Source of the DNA: Hyphomicrobiales bacterium
GTDB lineage: Bacteria > Pseudomonadota > Alphaproteobacteria > Rhizobiales > Beijerinckiaceae
Direction of reading: 5' to 3'
NCBI GenBank assembly: GCA_027484605.1
Contig: JAIXSR010000075.1
Span: forward strand, 1-64,000
DNA length: 64,000 bases
Part shown: positions 19,170-28,837 of the stretch, one piece after another
Numbering within the stretch: position 1 is the first letter of the stretch
Layout: the number at the start of each line of letters is the position of its first letter
Translations under genes and position numbers: made by a program
The notes under the pieces: generated by a model
Databases searched by the model: none
The model's input: only the letters and a program-made list of their open reading frames with translations
What the model was told of the DNA's origin: nothing

Positions 19170-21268
19170 GACGATGCAAGCGGCACCTTCTCGAGCCGGA
19201 CCCGGTTGTCATGGAAGGCCGCCCCGCCCCGGGGTGCGACCGGATCCGAGCCGGTCAGCACATTGATCCCCTCGCCCCGGCGATGTGCCTTGTTCGGGAA
19301 GATGCCTTCCGCAATGACAACGCCGCGGCGCAGGCCGGAGAACAGTTTCGCGGCCAGTTCGACATCACCGCGCGGATTGATGACCCGAAGGGTTTCACCC
19401 TCGGCCACACCGAGCATGGCGGCATCATCGGGATGGATCATCAGCGCGGGCTGGCCTTCGCGCTTCTTCGAGCCTGCCGTCTCGGTGAAGGTCGAATTGA
19501 GGAACGAGCGCGCCGGTGCCGTGACCAACCGGAACGGGAATTCGGCATTCGCCTCCTCGATGACCGACCAATGATCCGGCATGGCGGGAATATCCTGCCA
19601 GGGGCCCATCAGCCCGTCGCTCTTCAGGGGGATCTTCTGCCAGTCCGGCGAGAACCGGAACTTGCCCTCCCGATGCCCGAACCCCTTGAGGTAATGCGCG
19701 GATTCGAACGGCGGATCGGTGTCGACAAAGCCTTCGCGCTCGAGATCGGCCAATGTTCCGCGATTGCCGTTCTGCAATGCCCAGTCGATATGCTCGCGCG
19801 GCGTCATGCCGAAGCCGGGATGTTCCGCGCCGAGGCGCTTCGCGAGATCCACAATGACATCGTGGTTCGTCCGGCATTGTCCCGGTGGCTCGATGAGCTT
19901 CGGGCCGAGCATCAGATGGGTATGGCCGCCGCCCTGATAGAGGTCGTCATGCTCCATGAACATCGTCGCCGGCAGGATGATATCGGCCATTTCGGCGGTT
20001 TCGGTCATGAATTGCTCATGCACGACCGTGAAAAGATCCTCGCGGGCAAAACCCTTGCGGACGAGGCGCTGTTCGGGCGCCACCGAAACCGGATTGGTGT
20101 TCTGGATCAGCATCGCCATGACCGGCGGGCCGTTCTTCAGCGCCTCGGCATCACCCGTGAGAACCGGGCCGATCCGCGACTGGTCCAGCCAGCGGATCTT
20201 CGGGTCAAGCGCATCCAGCCCCTCGATCATGCGCTTGGAAACGCCATAGGTGCCCGAATTGGAATGGAAGGCGCCACCGCCCTCATGTTGCCAGGCGCCG
20301 AGCAGCGTCGGGATGCAAAGCGCGGCATGCATGTTGACCGCGCCGTTGCGCTGCCGGGCGAAGCCATAGCCGAGGCGGAAGAAGCAGCGCCGCTTCTCGC
20401 CGAACAGCTTCGCCACGGCTTCGATCTCGGCGGCGGGCACACCGCAGATCGCCTCGGCCCATTCCGGCGTCCTGGATGCAAAATGGGCCTCGGTTTCGGC
20501 AGAAAAATCCGTCAGCCGGGCAAGATAATCCCGGTCGGCAAGGCCATCGCGCAGCAGGACATGGATGATGCCGCAGGCGAGCGCGGCATCGGTTCCCGGG
20601 CGGACCAGCAGCGGAATGTCCGCCTGCCGCATGGTTTCGTTCATGTAGACATCGACCACGATGATCGGGGCGCCGCGTTCCTTCCGGGCGCGCATGGCAT
20701 GCGTCATCACATTGACCTGGGTATGAACGGCATTCGTGCCCCAGATGACCACGCAATCCGACTTGGCCATTTCGCGGGGGTCAACCCCGGCGAGCCGGCC
20801 CGTGCCCGCCACGAAGCCCGTCCAGGCCATATTGGTGCAGATCGTGTCATACATGCCGGAATAGCGCTTCACATGCCGGAGGCGGTTGATGCCGTCGCGC
20901 ATGACCAGCCCCATCGTGCCGGCATAGAAATAGGGCCAGATCGCCTCGCTGCCGAAGCGCCGCTCCGCATCCAGAAAAGCCTCCACGGTCCGGTCAAGCG
21001 CCTCGTCCCAGCTGATGGGGCGGAACTGGCCACTGCCCTTGGGGCCGGAGCGCATCAACGGCTCCATCAGCCGATCCGGGTGGTGGATACGCTCGGCATA
21101 GCGCGCGACCTTCGCGCAGATCACGCCGGCGGTGTAGGTCTGGCTCTCGAGGCCCCTCACCTTGCCGATGCGGTTGTTCGGCAGGACCTCGACATCCAGC
21201 GAGCAGGCGCTCGGGCAATCATGCGGGCAGACCGAGGGGCGGAAGATCGACGTTACGGGCGCGTTCAT
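19166..21268 (-). CDS. Molybdopterin oxidoreductase (cytoplasmic, one 4Fe-4S)
   Basis: A 700-residue member of the DMSO reductase superfamily with a bis-molybdopterin cofactor. An iron-sulfur site is intact: Cys14, Cys18, Cys22 (CPHDCPSAC) and Cys51 (GVICAKV). Cofactor-binding stretches are visible in SDCVVIWGTNAVHTQVN and IIVVDVYMNETMRQAD, with the dinucleotide-binding domain at the C-terminus (ALMIHPDDAAMLGVAEGE). There is no twin-arginine signal, so it acts in the cytoplasm. The substrate cannot be named; the protein resembles many uncharacterised COG0243 enzymes. The EamA transporter gene ends seven bases upstream on the same strand, so they are cotranscribed; a WYL regulator gene follows after 34 bases. 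Confidence 0.85.
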   Translation of the reverse strand: MNAPVTSIFRPSVCPHDCPSACSLDVEVLPNNRIGKVRGLESQTYTAGVICAKVARYAERIHHPDRLMEPLMRSGPKGSGQFRPISWDEALDRTVEAFLDAERRFGSEAIWPYFYAGTMGLVMRDGINRLRHVKRYSGMYDTICTNMAWTGFVAGTGRLAGVDPREMAKSDCVVIWGTNAVHTQVNVMTHAMRARKERGAPIIVVDVYMNETMRQADIPLLVRPGTDAALACGIIHVLLRDGLADRDYLARLTDFSAETEAHFASRTPEWAEAICGVPAAEIEAVAKLFGEKRRCFFRLGYGFARQRNGAVNMHAALCIPTLLGAWQHEGGGAFHSNSGTYGVSKRMIEGLDALDPKIRWLDQSRIGPVLTGDAEALKNGPPVMAMLIQNTNPVSVAPEQRLVRKGFAREDLFTVVHEQFMTETAEMADIILPATMFMEHDDLYQGGGHTHLMLGPKLIEPPGQCRTNHDVIVDLAKRLGAEHPGFGMTPREHIDWALQNGNRGTLADLEREGFVDTDPPFESAHYLKGFGHREGKFRFSPDWQKIPLKSDGLMGPWQDIPAMPDHWSVIEEANAEFPFRLVTAPARSFLNSTFTETAGSKKREGQPALMIHPDDAAMLGVAEGETLRVINPRGDVELAAKLFSGLRRGVVIAEGIFPNKAHRRGEGINVLTGSDPVAPRGGAAFHDNRVRLEKVPLASS

Positions 21269-21274
21269 GGCGGG

Positions 21275-22156
21275 CTACCTCAGGGCAGGCCGGGCGCGGC
21301 CCAGCCGGTCTCCGAAAACATTGATCATCAGGCCGGCAAAGACAACCGCGCTGCCGATCATGGCGAGCATGGAAAAGTCCTCGCCGAGGAGGACGCTGCC
21401 GCTGAGCAGGCCGAAAACCGGCACCAGCAGTGCGAAGGGCGTGACCATCCCGGTCGAATAGCGCTGGAGCAGGTCATTCCAGACGGCGAAGGCGAACAGG
21501 GTCGAGGGCAGGACAATGAAGGCCAGGGAAAGGACGCTGGCGAGGCTGGGCGGCGACAGGCTGGCCTGGATGGCCGGCCATCCATCGATGGCCAGCGAGG
21601 CCAGGAAGAGCGGAACCGGCGCGACCAGGCTGGCCCAGACAAGGAAGGCCAGCATGTTCACCCGCCCGGCCTTCTTGATGACCATGTTGGCCGACGCCCA
21701 GCTCAGCGCGCCGCCCATCAGCATCAGGAAAGGCAGCAAGGTTGCGCCCTGGAAGCGCTCGATCGCCACGATCCCGATGCCGGCAAAGCCGATTGCGGCG
21801 CCCAAGGTCTGGAGTGGCGTGGGGCGCTCGCCGAGCAGCAGGAAGGCCAGCGCCATCGTGAAGAAGACCTGGACCTGGGTAACCAGAGAGGTCAGGCCCG
21901 CCGGCATGCCGAGCTTCACGGCCGAGAAGATCAGGCCGAACTTGATGACTCCGAGCAGGATGCCGAAGGCGGCCAAGGTTGACCAGGCAACCGCTGGCCG
22001 GGGAATGAAGAAGACCGCCGGAAGGGCGGTGAAGAAGAAGCGCAGGGCGGTGAGCAGCAAGGGCGGCACATCCTGCACGCCGATCTTGATGGCGACAAAA
22101 TTCACGCCCCAGACAAAGACAACCAGAACGGCGAGGGAAACATCACGGAATGGCAA
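21275..22156 (-). CDS. EamA/DMT-family transporter
   Basis: A 293-residue drug/metabolite transporter with ten hydrophobic helices in two EamA repeats (about residues 5-135 and 145-285). Typical parts are WGVNFVAIKIGVQDVPPLLL at the N-terminus, FFTMALAFLLLGERPTPLQ at the end of repeat one and GSVLLGEDFSMLAMIGSAVV in repeat two. It probably exports a small metabolite or amino acid. The ATG at 22156 is the first gene of a unit that continues directly (six bases between stop and start) into the molybdopterin oxidoreductase, suggesting that transport and redox reaction share a substrate; that is inference. Confidence 0.85.
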   Translation of the reverse strand: MPFRDVSLAVLVVFVWGVNFVAIKIGVQDVPPLLLTALRFFFTALPAVFFIPRPAVAWSTLAAFGILLGVIKFGLIFSAVKLGMPAGLTSLVTQVQVFFTMALAFLLLGERPTPLQTLGAAIGFAGIGIVAIERFQGATLLPFLMLMGGALSWASANMVIKKAGRVNMLAFLVWASLVAPVPLFLASLAIDGWPAIQASLSPPSLASVLSLAFIVLPSTLFAFAVWNDLLQRYSTGMVTPFALLVPVFGLLSGSVLLGEDFSMLAMIGSAVVFAGLMINVFGDRLGRARPALR

Positions 22157-22261
22157 AGGGCAACCTCAAAAACTCTCGAAGGATGCCCGTGTTATCCTTG
22201 GTTTCAGAGCTGTCGACCAATCAAACTTTCACGCTGATCCATCACGCGCGCTGCTGGAACG

Positions 22262-22287
22262 AAAAAGGCCAGGCAGAAGCCCGGCCT
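22262..22287 (-). terminator. Intrinsic terminator of ndk
   Basis: On the reverse strand AGGCCGGGC, a TTCT loop and GCCTGGCCT form a nine-base-pair stem (one G-U pair) followed by a run of T residues (22266-22262). It begins 24 bases after the ndk stop. Confidence 0.8.
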
Positions 22288-22310
22288 CGATTGTGTTTCG
22301 TGCGCGCGGC

Positions 22311-22733
22311 TCAGCCGACGATTTCGTTGCCCGAGAAGAACTGGGCGATCTCGATCGCGGCATTTTCCGGCGAATCCGAGCCATGCACCGAGTTTTCGCC
22401 GATCGAGCGGGCAAAACGCTTGCGGATCGTGCCTTCGGCGGCATTGGCCGGGTTGGTGGCGCCCATCACGTCGCGATAGCGCAGCACGGCGTTCTCGCCT
22501 TCGAGGACCTGCACGACCACCGGGGCGGAGATCATGAAATCGACGAGTTCGCCGAAGAACGGACGCTCCTTGTGGACGGCATAGAAGGCCTCGGCCTCGC
22601 GGCGCGCCATCAGGATGCGCTTCTGGGCGACGATGCGCAGGCCCGATTCCTCGATGACCGCGTTGATCGCGCCGGTGAGGTTCCGCTCGGTCGCGTCGGG
22701 CTTGATGATCGAGAAGGTACGCTGAATGGCCAT
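22311..22733 (-). CDS. ndk: Nucleoside diphosphate kinase
   Basis: A 140-residue kinase that moves phosphate between nucleoside di- and triphosphates by a phosphohistidine intermediate. The active-site histidine lies in [12 protein letters not shown], and the N-terminal [14 protein letters not shown] is diagnostic. The ATG at 22733 gives the standard length. The gene is alone: an intrinsic terminator follows it, and the ABC-F gene diverges from it across a 226-base gap. Confidence 0.97.
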   Translation of the reverse strand: MAIQRTFSIIKPDATERNLTGAINAVIEESGLRIVAQKRILMARREAEAFYAVHKERPFFGELVDFMISAPVVVQVLEGENAVLRYRDVMGATNPANAAEGTIRKRFARSIGENSVHGSDSPENAAIEIAQFFSGNEIVG

Positions 22734-22787
22734 GAAATCCTCTTGCCTCTGCGGAATGGTCTGGCCGGCTCTATAGCGGGGCCGGCG

Positions 22788-22850
22788 ATGACGTTCAATG
22801 GTGGGCGGTCGAGATTTTTGCGCTGCAGCACGTCGCGAACCACCTCCTGA
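22788..22850 (+). other. Possible leader-peptide ORF upstream of ABC-F gene
   Basis: An ATG at 22788 opens a 20-codon frame, rich in Arg, Ser and Thr, that stops at 22848-22850. The stop lies seven bases before a strong inverted repeat. Its ribosome-binding site is poor, so translation is uncertain; it is listed because of the attenuator-like arrangement. Confidence 0.25.
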
Positions 22851-22857
22851 TACGCTC

Positions 22858-22900
22858 GATCGGGCCGGCCGGACCATTCTTCCAGCCGGCCCGATCTTTT
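22858..22900 (+). terminator. Terminator-like hairpin in the ABC-F leader
   Basis: GATCGGGCCGGC (22858-22869) and GCCGGCCCGATC (22885-22896) are perfect 12-base complements around a 15-base loop, followed by TTTT. It sits 60 bases before the ABC-F start. The palindromic core GCCGGC also occurs at 22764-22769 and 22781-22786, so alternative pairing is possible. The short T tail makes it a weak or conditional terminator. Confidence 0.5.
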
Positions 22901-22959
22901 CGTGACGCTGTTGCGCGGGAATGCTGGCCAGCCGCGCCGGGTTGGGGCATATCGCGCGC

Positions 22960-24837
22960 ATGCTGACCTTGTCCGAACTTACCTATCGCCTCGGGCCGCG
23001 CCTTCTGATCGATTCCGCCTCGGTGGCCCTGCCGAACGGGGCACGCTGCGGGCTGGTCGGACGCAACGGCTGCGGGAAGTCGACGCTGTTCCGCCTGCTG
23101 CTCGGCGAGATCGCCCCGGAAAGCGGCACGTTCTCGTTGCCGCGCGGTGCCCGGATGGGCCATGTCGCGCAGGAGGCGCCCGGCGGGCCGGTCAGCCTTC
23201 TTGACTATGTCCTCGCAGCGGATACCGAACGCTCGTCGCTGCTGGCGGAATCGGAAACCGCCACCGATCCCGCCCGGATTGCCGAGATCCAGATCCGGCT
23301 CGCGGATATCGGCGCCCATGCCGCGCCGGCCCGGGCGGCCTCCATCCTCTCCGGCCTTGGTTTCAGCCATGCCGACCAGGCCCGGCCCTGCTCGGATTTC
23401 TCCGGGGGCTGGCGGATGCGCGTCAGCCTGGCCGCGATGCTCTTTCTCGAGCCGGACCTGCTGCTGCTCGACGAACCGACCAACTATCTCGATATCGAAG
23501 GCGCGATCTGGCTGAAATCGCATCTCCGGCGCTATCCGCATACCCTGCTGGTCGTCAGCCATGACAAGGAATTCCTCGACTCGGTCTGCGATGCGATCCT
23601 GCATCTCGATCGCGGCAAGATGACCTTCTATCGTGGCAATTACTCGCTTTTCGCGCGCCAGCGGGCCGAAAAGGCGATGCTGGCCGAGAAGGAGGCCGAC
23701 AAGGTGGCCGCTCAGCGGGCCCATCTCCAGGCCTTCATCGACCGTTTCAAGGCCAAGGCCAGCAAGGCCAAGCAGGCGCAGAGCCGCGTCAAGCAACTGG
23801 AGAAGCTGGGTCCCGTCGCGCTTTTTGCCCGCGAGGAAGCGGCCAGCCTGCACCTGCCCAACCCGGACAAGGAGCTTTCGCCGCCGATCGTCACAATGGA
23901 TCGGGCCGTCGCCGGCTATGGCGAAAGGGTTGTCCTGCGCAATCTCACGCTCTCGATTTCCGACGATGACCGGATCGGCCTGCTCGGCCAGAACGGGAAT
24001 GGCAAGTCGACGCTGGTCAAGCTCATTGCCGGCCGGCTTTCGCCCCTGCAGGGCGAAGTGCGCCGCGCGCCGAAGCTCAACGTTGCCTATTTCGCGCAGC
24101 ATCAGCTGGACGAACTGGATGCTTCCGAGACGCCCTGTGCGCTCGTCCGCCGGAAGATGCCGCCACAGGCCGGCGAGGCCCAGGTCCGGGCGCGTACAGC
24201 GCAGCTCGGCTTTGGCGTCGACAAGGCCGATACGCCCATCGCGCGGCTCTCCGGTGGCGAGAAGGCCCGGCTCCTGCTCGGGCTGGCGGCGTTTGACGGG
24301 CCGCATTTGCTCATCCTCGACGAACCGACCAACCATCTCGACATTCCGATGCGCGAGGCGCTGGTCGAGGCGCTTGCCGAGTACAAGGGCGCGGTGATCA
24401 TCGTCAGCCATGACCGCGCGATCCTCGACGCGTCCTGCGACCGTCTCTGGCTTGTGGCCGAGGGCGTTGTGAAGACGTTCGACGGCGATCTCGACGATTA
24501 CGAGGCGATGATCGTTGCGGCCCGGAGCGTTGCGGGCCCGGACATCGCGCCTGATCGCGATAGCGCCGGGCAGGCCGAGCAAAGGCGGCAGGCGGCAGAA
24601 AAACGTCAAAACATCAAGCCTCTCAAGGAAAAGGCGCGGATTCTTGAGGTCCAGATGGAGAAGTTGCAGACACTTCTCGCCCGGGCCGACGAGGTGCTGG
24701 CCGCGCCGGACGCCTTCTCGAAGAACGCCGAGCGCGCCGCCCAGATCGCCCGGGACCGCGCGGCCCTTGCGGAACGGCTTGCTGCGCTGGAGGAGGAATG
24801 GCTCGAGGTGATGGCGGAGATCGAGGCGGTCGGCTAG
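22960..24837 (+). CDS. ABC-F family ATPase (YheS/Uup type)
   Basis: A 625-residue soluble protein with two ABC ATPase domains and no membrane helices; ABC-F proteins act on the ribosome. Domain 1 has Walker [13 protein letters not shown], signature [14 protein letters not shown] and Walker [13 protein letters not shown]. The P-site tRNA-interacting linker is the basic stretch around [20 protein letters not shown]. Domain 2 has [24 protein letters not shown] and [13 protein letters not shown] charged coiled-coil tail covers about residues 540-620, as in YheS and Uup. The ATG at 22960 gives [11 protein letters not shown], the family start; ATG 22921 would add 13 atypical residues. A hairpin lies in the leader. 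Confidence 0.9.
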   Translation: MLTLSELTYRLGPRLLIDSASVALPNGARCGLVGRNGCGKSTLFRLLLGEIAPESGTFSLPRGARMGHVAQEAPGGPVSLLDYVLAADTERSSLLAESETATDPARIAEIQIRLADIGAHAAPARAASILSGLGFSHADQARPCSDFSGGWRMRVSLAAMLFLEPDLLLLDEPTNYLDIEGAIWLKSHLRRYPHTLLVVSHDKEFLDSVCDAILHLDRGKMTFYRGNYSLFARQRAEKAMLAEKEADKVAAQRAHLQAFIDRFKAKASKAKQAQSRVKQLEKLGPVALFAREEAASLHLPNPDKELSPPIVTMDRAVAGYGERVVLRNLTLSISDDDRIGLLGQNGNGKSTLVKLIAGRLSPLQGEVRRAPKLNVAYFAQHQLDELDASETPCALVRRKMPPQAGEAQVRARTAQLGFGVDKADTPIARLSGGEKARLLLGLAAFDGPHLLILDEPTNHLDIPMREALVEALAEYKGAVIIVSHDRAILDASCDRLWLVAEGVVKTFDGDLDDYEAMIVAARSVAGPDIAPDRDSAGQAEQRRQAAEKRQNIKPLKEKARILEVQMEKLQTLLARADEVLAAPDAFSKNAERAAQIARDRAALAERLAALEEEWLEVMAEIEAVG

Positions 24838-24871
24838 ACTTGTCGAGTCTTCCTCCTGCCGGATGTTTCCC

Positions 24872-25495
24872 ATGAGCTTCGAATTGTGGCTGGTCTATTT
24901 CGCAGCGGCGATCGGGCTCTCGCTCACGCCCGGTCCGAACGGGCTCCTGTCGCTGACGCACGGGGTCCAGCACGGCTTCCGGAAGACGATCTTCACGGTT
25001 CTCGGCGGTGGTCTTGGCTTCCTGCTGCTGATCGCGGCCTCGCTGGCCGGCCTAGGGGCGCTGCTGGCGGCCAGCGAACAGGCCTTCACGATCGCGAAAT
25101 GGGTCGGCGCGGCGTATCTCGTCTATCTCGGGATCCGCCTGTGGCGCGCGCCGCCGATGCTGGTGCGGGCCGAGGCGGCGGATGGATCGATTCCGGTGGA
25201 AACCGGGCTGGCCCTGTTCAGGCAGGGTTTCCTCGTTGCGACCTCCAATCCCAAGGCCATGATTTTCTTCGCGGCCTTCCTGCCGCAATTCATGGTCCCC
25301 GGCACGGGGTTCCTTGCCAATCTGGCGATTTTCGGCGGCACGTTCGTGCTGGTCGAGATCCTCTATGAGCTGATGCTCGCTTTTGCCGCCCAGAAAATCG
25401 CTCCATGGCTCAGCCGCCATGCGCGCACTTTCAACCGCATCACGGGCGGCATGTTCGTGGGGATCGGTGGCCTGCTGGCCACCGCGCAGCGCTGA
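24872..25495 (+). CDS. LysE/RhtB-family amino-acid exporter
   Basis: A 207-residue inner-membrane exporter with about six hydrophobic helices. The family's N-terminal signature LSLTPGPNGLLSLTHGVQHG is clear, as is FLVATSNPKAMIFFAAFLPQF. Substrates in this family are amino acids such as lysine, homoserine lactone or threonine; which one here is unknown. I chose the ATG at 24872 because GGA lies eight to ten bases upstream; the ATG at 24863 would add three residues. It follows the ABC-F gene by 34 bases and is convergent with holC (four bases between the stops). Confidence 0.88.
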   Translation: MSFELWLVYFAAAIGLSLTPGPNGLLSLTHGVQHGFRKTIFTVLGGGLGFLLLIAASLAGLGALLAASEQAFTIAKWVGAAYLVYLGIRLWRAPPMLVRAEAADGSIPVETGLALFRQGFLVATSNPKAMIFFAAFLPQFMVPGTGFLANLAIFGGTFVLVEILYELMLAFAAQKIAPWLSRHARTFNRITGGMFVGIGGLLATAQR

Positions 25496-25498
25496 GGC

Positions 25499-25945
25499 TC
25501 AGGCCTTCTTCACCCAGCGGCCGCTATCCTGCTGCCAATAGGTTGCAGGGTGGCCAAGGCCCTTCACCGATTTCCAGGCAGCGCGGGCCTGGTCGACCGC
25601 CTCGGGATCGTCTCCGTCGAACATGAGCACTACGCGCTCGAATGGATAATCCGCGGGCAAGGGCGCCCGATCCACGAGGAACAGGATTTCCGGATTGTTG
25701 GCGAGGCTGTCGCCGGTCGTCAGCAGGATCGGCTGATGCTCGGCATCGCCCTCCTCCTCCCGGCCATGGGGCAGGAAGCTGTCTTCCCGATAGGACCATA
25801 GCGCCTCGTCGAGCACGGCCAGCCGTTCAGTGGAACCGGAGCGCACAACGGCATTCCAGCCCTTGTCCAGCGCCTTTTCCAGCAGCAACGGCAGGGCGGC
25901 CTCGAGGCGCTGACCCTGCAGGTGGTAGAACAGGATCTCGGCCAT
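25499..25945 (-). CDS. holC: DNA polymerase III subunit chi
   Basis: A 148-residue chi subunit that links the clamp loader to single-strand binding protein. Recognised by FYHLQGQRLEAALPLLLEKA at the N-terminus, LDEALWSYREDSFLPHG, and the C-terminal RVVLMFDGDDPEAVDQARAA and WQQDSGRWVKKA. It lies 21 bases after pepA on the same strand, the conserved pepA-holC pair of proteobacteria. Confidence 0.93.
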   Translation of the reverse strand: MAEILFYHLQGQRLEAALPLLLEKALDKGWNAVVRSGSTERLAVLDEALWSYREDSFLPHGREEEGDAEHQPILLTTGDSLANNPEILFLVDRAPLPADYPFERVVLMFDGDDPEAVDQARAAWKSVKGLGHPATYWQQDSGRWVKKA

Positions 25946-25966
25946 GTGGCCCCGCCCCTCGCCCGG

Positions 25967-27472
25967 TCAGCCCTCGTAGTTCTCGGCGACCAACCGGTCG
26001 AGCAGGCGCACGCCGAAACCCGAACCCCAGCTCTTGTTGATGTCGGTCGAGGGCGAGGACATGGCCGTGCCGGCAATGTCGAGATGGGCCCAGGGGCAGC
26101 CATCGACAAAGCGCTGCAGGAACTGGGCGGCCGTGATCGCCCCGCCATAGCGCCCGCCGGAATTCTTCACATCGGCAAATTTGGAATCGATGATCTTGTC
26201 GTATTCCGGGCCCAACGGCATGCGCCAGAGCTTCTCGCCCGTCGCCGTGCCGGCCTTGAGCAGGTTGCCGGCGAGATCGTCATTGTTCGAGAACAGGCCA
26301 GCATGCTCCTGCCCGAGCGCGACCATGATCGCCCCCGTGAGTGTGGCGAGGTTGATCATGAATTTCGGATTGTATTTCTGCTTCACGTGCCAGAGCACAT
26401 CCGCCAGGACGAGGCGCCCTTCGGCATCGGTATTGATGATCTCGATCGTCTGGCCGGACATCGAGGTCACGATATCGCCGGGCCGCTGGGCATTGCCGTC
26501 GGGCATGTTTTCGACGAGGCCGATCGCACCGATCACATTGGCCTTGGCCTTGCGCGCCGCGAGAGCGTGCATGAGCCCGACCACGGCTGCCGCGCCGGCC
26601 ATGTCGCCCTTCATGTCTTCCATGCCCTGCGCCGGCTTGATCGAGATGCCGCCGGTATCGAAGACAACGCCCTTGCCGATGAAGGCGACGGGCTGCGCCT
26701 TCTCGTCCTTGGCGCCGAGCCACTTCATGATGACAACGCGGCTCTCCTGCTCGGAGCCCTGCCCGACGCCGAGGAGCGCGCGCATGCCGAGCTTCTTCAG
26801 CGCCTTCTCGTCGAGAATGTCGATCTCGACACCGAGCTTCTCAAGCGCGGCGGCTCGGCTGGCAAATTCGGTCGGTGTCAGGATGTTCGGCGGCTCGTTG
26901 ACGAGGTCCCGTGCGAGCGTGACACCCGAGAAAATGGCGTCCTGCGTCTTGAGTTCACGACGGGCCGCCGCGGCATTCTCGGCCAGAAGGGTGACTGCCG
27001 ATGCGCCCGGGGCCTCGGCATCATCGCCCTTCTTCTGTGTCTGGTAACGGTCGAAGCGATAGGCGGCCAGCTTCATGCCGAGCGCCATCCCGGCCACTGC
27101 ATCAGGACCGATCGGGCCATCCGGGCCGGCGGCAAGAATGCTGGCATGGCGGCCCTTCGGCAGCTTGGCCTGGATCTGGCCGCCCAGCTTGAGGAAATCG
27201 GCCTTCTGGCTTTCTGCGGTCTCGGTGCCGACGAGGACGAGATGGGTCGTCTTCTCGCGGAAACCGGTTTCTGCCGGGAGCGACAACGTAGCACCTGACT
27301 TGCCAGCGAAGCTTTCGGCTTCCGCGGCTGCGGCGATCCGCGCGGCACCGGCCTTGCCCAGACGCTTTGCGGCTTCCGGGCCGAGCTTGCCATCCTTCCC
27401 GACGAGGACAACGAGAACATCCCCGAAGGCTTCGTCGAGGTTGGCAATGGTGAGTTTCAGCGCGCTGGACAT
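25967..27472 (-). CDS. pepA: Leucyl aminopeptidase (cytosol aminopeptidase, M17)
   Basis: A 501-residue two-zinc (or Mn) M17 peptidase; in some bacteria also a DNA-binding protein in recombination. The catalytic C-terminal domain carries [33 protein letters not shown] and [14 protein letters not shown], which provide the metal ligands and catalytic Lys/Arg. The N-terminal domain (about residues 1-170) is the macro-like fold. The ATG at 27472 is divergent from lptF across a 192-base gap; no convincing promoter hexamers were found there. holC follows. Confidence 0.96.
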   Translation of the reverse strand: MSSALKLTIANLDEAFGDVLVVLVGKDGKLGPEAAKRLGKAGAARIAAAAEAESFAGKSGATLSLPAETGFREKTTHLVLVGTETAESQKADFLKLGGQIQAKLPKGRHASILAAGPDGPIGPDAVAGMALGMKLAAYRFDRYQTQKKGDDAEAPGASAVTLLAENAAAARRELKTQDAIFSGVTLARDLVNEPPNILTPTEFASRAAALEKLGVEIDILDEKALKKLGMRALLGVGQGSEQESRVVIMKWLGAKDEKAQPVAFIGKGVVFDTGGISIKPAQGMEDMKGDMAGAAAVVGLMHALAARKAKANVIGAIGLVENMPDGNAQRPGDIVTSMSGQTIEIINTDAEGRLVLADVLWHVKQKYNPKFMINLATLTGAIMVALGQEHAGLFSNNDDLAGNLLKAGTATGEKLWRMPLGPEYDKIIDSKFADVKNSGGRYGGAITAAQFLQRFVDGCPWAHLDIAGTAMSSPSTDINKSWGSGFGVRLLDRLVAENYEG

Positions 27473-27664
27473 GATCTATCCTTACTCTTGTACCCGCCGC
27501 GATCGGAGGCACGTCTTTCGATTCCCAACCGGGAAAGTGGAGCGGATTTCACCGCACTGCAAGGCAGTTGAACCGGGCTTCGCGACATCCTGTCCCGGCT
27601 GTGGCCGGCCTTGCCTTGCCGACGCCGTGATTTCGGGCCAAGAAGGCGGGGGGAAAGGAAAGCG

Positions 27665-28837
27665 ATGTCGCTGATCGAGCGCTACATTTTCCGAATCGCA
27701 GGCTTCGCCTTCCTGATGGGGCTGGTGGCGCTGACGGCGATCATCTGGTTGACGCAGGCCCTGCGCGAGCTGAACCTCGTGACCGGCAAGGGCCAGACCT
27801 TGCTCGTCTTCTTCCAGGTCACCTTCTATGGACTTCCGGCCCTCGTGATGGTGATCGCACCGATCGCCCTTTTCGTGGCCGTGCTCTACACACTCAACCG
27901 GCTCAATGGCGACAGCGAGCTGATCGTGATGAACGCGGCCGGGATTCCCCCGCGCAACCTCCTCAAGCCGCTGGCCATCCTGACCTTGCTGGTCTCGCTG
28001 ACCGTGGGCGTCATGACGCTCTACGCCATGCCCGAGAGCTTCCGCTCGCTCCGGACCCTTCTCACGAAGATCCGTGCCGACGTGGTCACGCGGATCATCC
28101 AGGAAGGGAAATTCATCACGCTCGACCAGGGGATCGTGTTCCATTACCGCGAGCGTCTGCCCGGCGGCGCCATGGGCGGCGTGATGATCCACGATTCTCG
28201 CGATCCCAAGACATCCGCCACCTATCTCGCCTCCCGCGGGGTGGTGACGGAGGTGGAAGGCTCGACCTATCTCCTGCTCGAACAGGGATCGATGCAGCGC
28301 CAGCAGCAGGGCGCGCGGGAAAGCGCGATCATCGCCTTCGAGCGCTACGTCTTCGATCTCGACCAGTTCGAGCAGGGCGGCGGCGTCATCCAGTACAAGC
28401 CGCGCGAGCGCCGGACCTGGGAATTGCTGACCCTGGACCGGAGCGATCCCTTCGTCCGTTCGATCTACGGGCGATTCCGCTCCGAATTGCACGACCGGCT
28501 GACCAATCCGCTTTATCCGCTGGCGACGCTGGCGATCGCCTTCGCGGCGCTCGGCAATGCGCGCACCACCCGCCAGGGGCGCGGGACGGCCATGGCAGGT
28601 GCGGTGGCCGCCTTGATCGTGATGCGGATCGCCGGCTTCGCTGCGGCCAGCCTCGCGGTACGGAGCCAGGCGGGTGTCTGGCTGATGTATCTCGTCCCCC
28701 TTTCGGCGACGATCATCGGCACCGTCTTTGCCTACCGGACCTTCTGGCCCATCCAGCGGCGGCAATCCGCGCTGGTCTCGCGCTTCTCCGGCTGGATCGA
28801 GCGCCGCCTGCCGCAGCGGGCGGGAGCCGCCTCATGA
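27665..28837 (+). CDS. lptF: LPS export ABC transporter permease LptF
   Basis: A 390-residue permease of the LptB2FG complex, which extracts LPS from the inner membrane. It has three N-terminal membrane helices (residues 10-115), a periplasmic beta-jellyroll (about 130-275) and three C-terminal helices. Conserved parts are RYIFRIAGFAFLMGLVALTA and LYTLNRLNGDSELIVMNAAG, the coupling helix that meets LptB. The ATG at 27665 follows GGAAAG at a good distance. The lptG ATG overlaps its stop (ATGA). LptB and LptA/C are not in the window. Confidence 0.94.
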   Translation: MSLIERYIFRIAGFAFLMGLVALTAIIWLTQALRELNLVTGKGQTLLVFFQVTFYGLPALVMVIAPIALFVAVLYTLNRLNGDSELIVMNAAGIPPRNLLKPLAILTLLVSLTVGVMTLYAMPESFRSLRTLLTKIRADVVTRIIQEGKFITLDQGIVFHYRERLPGGAMGGVMIHDSRDPKTSATYLASRGVVTEVEGSTYLLLEQGSMQRQQQGARESAIIAFERYVFDLDQFEQGGGVIQYKPRERRTWELLTLDRSDPFVRSIYGRFRSELHDRLTNPLYPLATLAIAFAALGNARTTRQGRGTAMAGAVAALIVMRIAGFAAASLAVRSQAGVWLMYLVPLSATIIGTVFAYRTFWPIQRRQSALVSRFSGWIERRLPQRAGAAS

